Shown: piece by piece, positions 11,969 through 13,221 of the stretch | Layout: every line of letters begins with the position of its first letter | Position numbering within the stretch: the first letter of the stretch is position 1 | Source: an uncultured Ruminococcus sp. | GTDB lineage: Bacteria > Bacillota > Clostridia > UBA1212 > UBA1255 | DNA length: 13,221 bases | Assembly: GCA_902782885.1 (NCBI GenBank) | Contig: CACZOW010000038.1 | Coordinates: 1-13,221, forward strand | Direction of reading: 5' to 3' | Position numbers and translations under genes: made by a program | Notes under the pieces: generated by a model | What the model saw: the letters and a program-made list of their open reading frames with translations, nothing else | What the model was told of the DNA's origin: nothing | Database searches by the model: none

Positions 11969-13221
11969 TTTTAAGCGCCTCCTTTCCCGCGGCGCCGAAC
12001 AGTGCGGACACGGTTACCGGATAATATACAATGCAGCATTCAAGAGAAGAAAACACTCCGGAAAGTGTGTAACGGCGTCCGACATAATCGGTCATATTGA
12101 CCTCGATCACGTCCGCGATGCGCAGCAGCACGGTCTCCTGCGGCATTAATAAAACAAGCAGCGTCAGATACTGACCGTAATCAAGTCCGCGTTTTGAACC
12201 CTCGCCGCTCTCTTCATTGCCGCCCGACGTAAGGCGGTCCAGCCCCTCGATCGAACTTTTCCAGTCTGCTGCGGTTTTTATCAGCGGAACTTGTTCACCG
12301 TTCTGCAGCGCCTTTACGTCAATGTACGATTCTGCCATTGACCATGCGCCCATAAGAAGAAGTGCGTACAATTCTCCCCCGATCCCCGCGGATACCGCGG
12401 CGGCAATGGCATTTCCGACCGCAGACGCGAAATCATGTTTTTCTTCGTCTGTCAGCACGTGAGCGAAGTTCAGCGTAAACCTGAGCGCCAGAAGCCGATT
12501 CGAAACCACCTTCATATTACTGTCGCTGTCTCTGTTGCCCCCTATGATGTACTCTTTTTCGCACACGAACTGCCCGCCGTCCGAACCGGCAGCGCCTCGA
12601 GAATAATCAGAGAAGAAAGATGATATATAATCACAGATCAAATATTCAGAAAGAGCGTCGTCAATTATGCCGCACTCCGCGAATGATTCTGCCGCGCCGG
12701 AGAACAATCCGCTGACGCTGTCAGGATCAGTGAAATCGAATATAAGATCAGATGAAGGAGCGCTTTCCGACGCCCGCACGGAGGGCAGCGTGATATACAG
12801 TTGTTCAGATATTTCGTACGAGTCGGATTCGTAGATAGAAATATCGGTTTTAACACGTTTGCGTGAATCGTACTGATTCAGACTTTCGTCCGTTCCAAGA
12901 TAATATTTGCTGACTGAAAGATCCGATCTTATTCCGTCCCCGTCCAGCGCTTCCCGGAGATTTTCACAAAATGTCTCGAAATCCGGCATTTCATCCGCGG
13001 TCGCGCTGTTTTCACTGCCGGTAATATAGTGATCTGTCAGAAGTATATTTACTCTCAGCGCCTCTGCTTTTTTATTTAGTAATTCAATATTGTTACCGAG
13101 TGCGGATGCAATGCCGTCATTTGACACCCTCGCCGCACCGGTGTGAAGCCTGGAGATGCGTTTGCGCAATTCTTCCTTCATTTCCTCATCGGTGATCTTT
13201 GACATATCCGTTTCCGCAAGC
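11940..13221 (-). CDS. DUF5702-like Tad-locus protein (5' end outside window)
   Basis: The frame remains open to the right edge (427 codons visible). The first internal ATG at 13205 lacks a convincing SD, so the true start is almost certainly outside. The central part, with CEKEYIIGGN, NMKVVSNRLLALRFTLNFAHVL, a small-residue helical stretch rich in Ala (SAVGNAIAAAVSAG), and MAESYIDVKALQNGEQVPLIK, resembles the DUF5702 proteins encoded beside TadE-like genes in Clostridia; this is recognition from memory, not a search. Such proteins usually begin with a TadE/TadG-like membrane anchor, which would lie beyond the edge. The visible N-terminal part is charged and helical, then Ser/Asp-rich. The function is unknown; a role in assembly of a Tad-type surface structure is inferred from context. 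The stop overlaps the next gene by 29 nt. Confidence 0.75.
   Translation of the reverse strand, partial: LAETDMSKITDEEMKEELRKRISRLHTGAARVSNDGIASALGNNIELLNKKAEALRVNILLTDHYITGSENSATADEMPDFETFCENLREALDGDGIRSDLSVSKYYLGTDESLNQYDSRKRVKTDISIYESDSYEISEQLYITLPSVRASESAPSSDLIFDFTDPDSVSGLFSGAAESFAECGIIDDALSEYLICDYISSFFSDYSRGAAGSDGGQFVCEKEYIIGGNRDSDSNMKVVSNRLLALRFTLNFAHVLTDEEKHDFASAVGNAIAAAVSAGIGGELYALLLMGAWSMAESYIDVKALQNGEQVPLIKTAADWKSSIEGLDRLTSGGNEESGEGSKRGLDYGQYLTLLVLLMPQETVLLRIADVIEVNMTDYVGRRYTLSGVFSSLECCIVYYPVTVSALFGAAGKEALKIEIKESVSY
11978..11985 (-). promoter_or_regulatory. Shine-Dalgarno that defines the TTG start of the TadE-like gene
   Basis: AAAGGAGG on the minus strand, 9 nt before TTG at 11968 and inside the coding end of the upstream gene. 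This near-perfect anti-SD match is the main reason to accept a rare TTG start and a 29-nt gene overlap. Confidence 0.85.

Noticed and set aside
1..13221. CRISPR arrays, tRNA or rRNA genes, insertion sequences, toxin-antitoxin or phage modules
   Set aside because: I looked for repeated spacers, cloverleaf-like segments, transposase motifs and inverted terminal repeats on both strands and saw none that could be supported.

Overview
This window looks like a chromosomal core segment of a mid-GC Firmicute. A clostridial lineage such as an uncultured gut Clostridia member is most likely. The evidence is strong AAAGG/AGGAGG ribosome binding sites, sigma-A type TTGACA/TATAAT promoters, tightly packed collinear genes, and families typical of that group: a CotH-kinase-like protein, a DUF5702-like protein with a TadE-like pseudopilin, and a membrane-anchored HtrA. 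The species call is inference. No rRNA, tRNA, CRISPR array, insertion sequence or phage gene was recognised.

Left block, minus strand (1-4958): one promoter at 4931-4958 drives an apparent five-gene operon. In transcription order it holds a membrane-anchored HtrA serine protease, endonuclease III (nth), a TcdA-type ThiF/E1-like enzyme, a one-pass membrane protein of unknown function, and a CotH-kinase-family protein cut by the left edge. Gaps are 17 nt or less and one pair overlaps. A cre-like operator or small hairpin sits between promoter and htrA. Just upstream is a winged-helix response regulator whose receiver domain has lost its phosphoacceptor Asp, one acidic-pocket residue and the conserved Lys. 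It has its own promoter and a terminator whose T-rich tail runs into the htrA -35 box.

Middle (5764-8481): a divergent 277-nt intergenic region separates the response regulator from ychF (plus strand), which has a near-consensus extended -10 promoter. ychF converges on mscL (minus strand) through a perfect 19-bp bidirectional terminator hairpin. mscL has a full-consensus promoter and is divergent from a small multi-pass membrane protein of unknown function.

Right block, minus strand (8482-13221): a sugar-phosphate isomerase/epimerase-like TIM barrel and a full-length but degenerate 6-phosphogluconate-dehydrogenase-like protein form a two-gene operon with its own promoter and a leader hairpin. 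Upstream of it lies the end of a Tad-pilus-type locus: a DUF5702-like protein (5' end outside the window) overlapping a TadE-like pseudopilin that starts at TTG behind a perfect Shine-Dalgarno.

The most interesting signals are the two degenerate members of textbook families, the pseudo-receiver regulator and the 6PGDH homologue without its NADP motif, followed by the regulatory architecture around htrA. I did not find clear evidence for a wholly new multi-gene system here.
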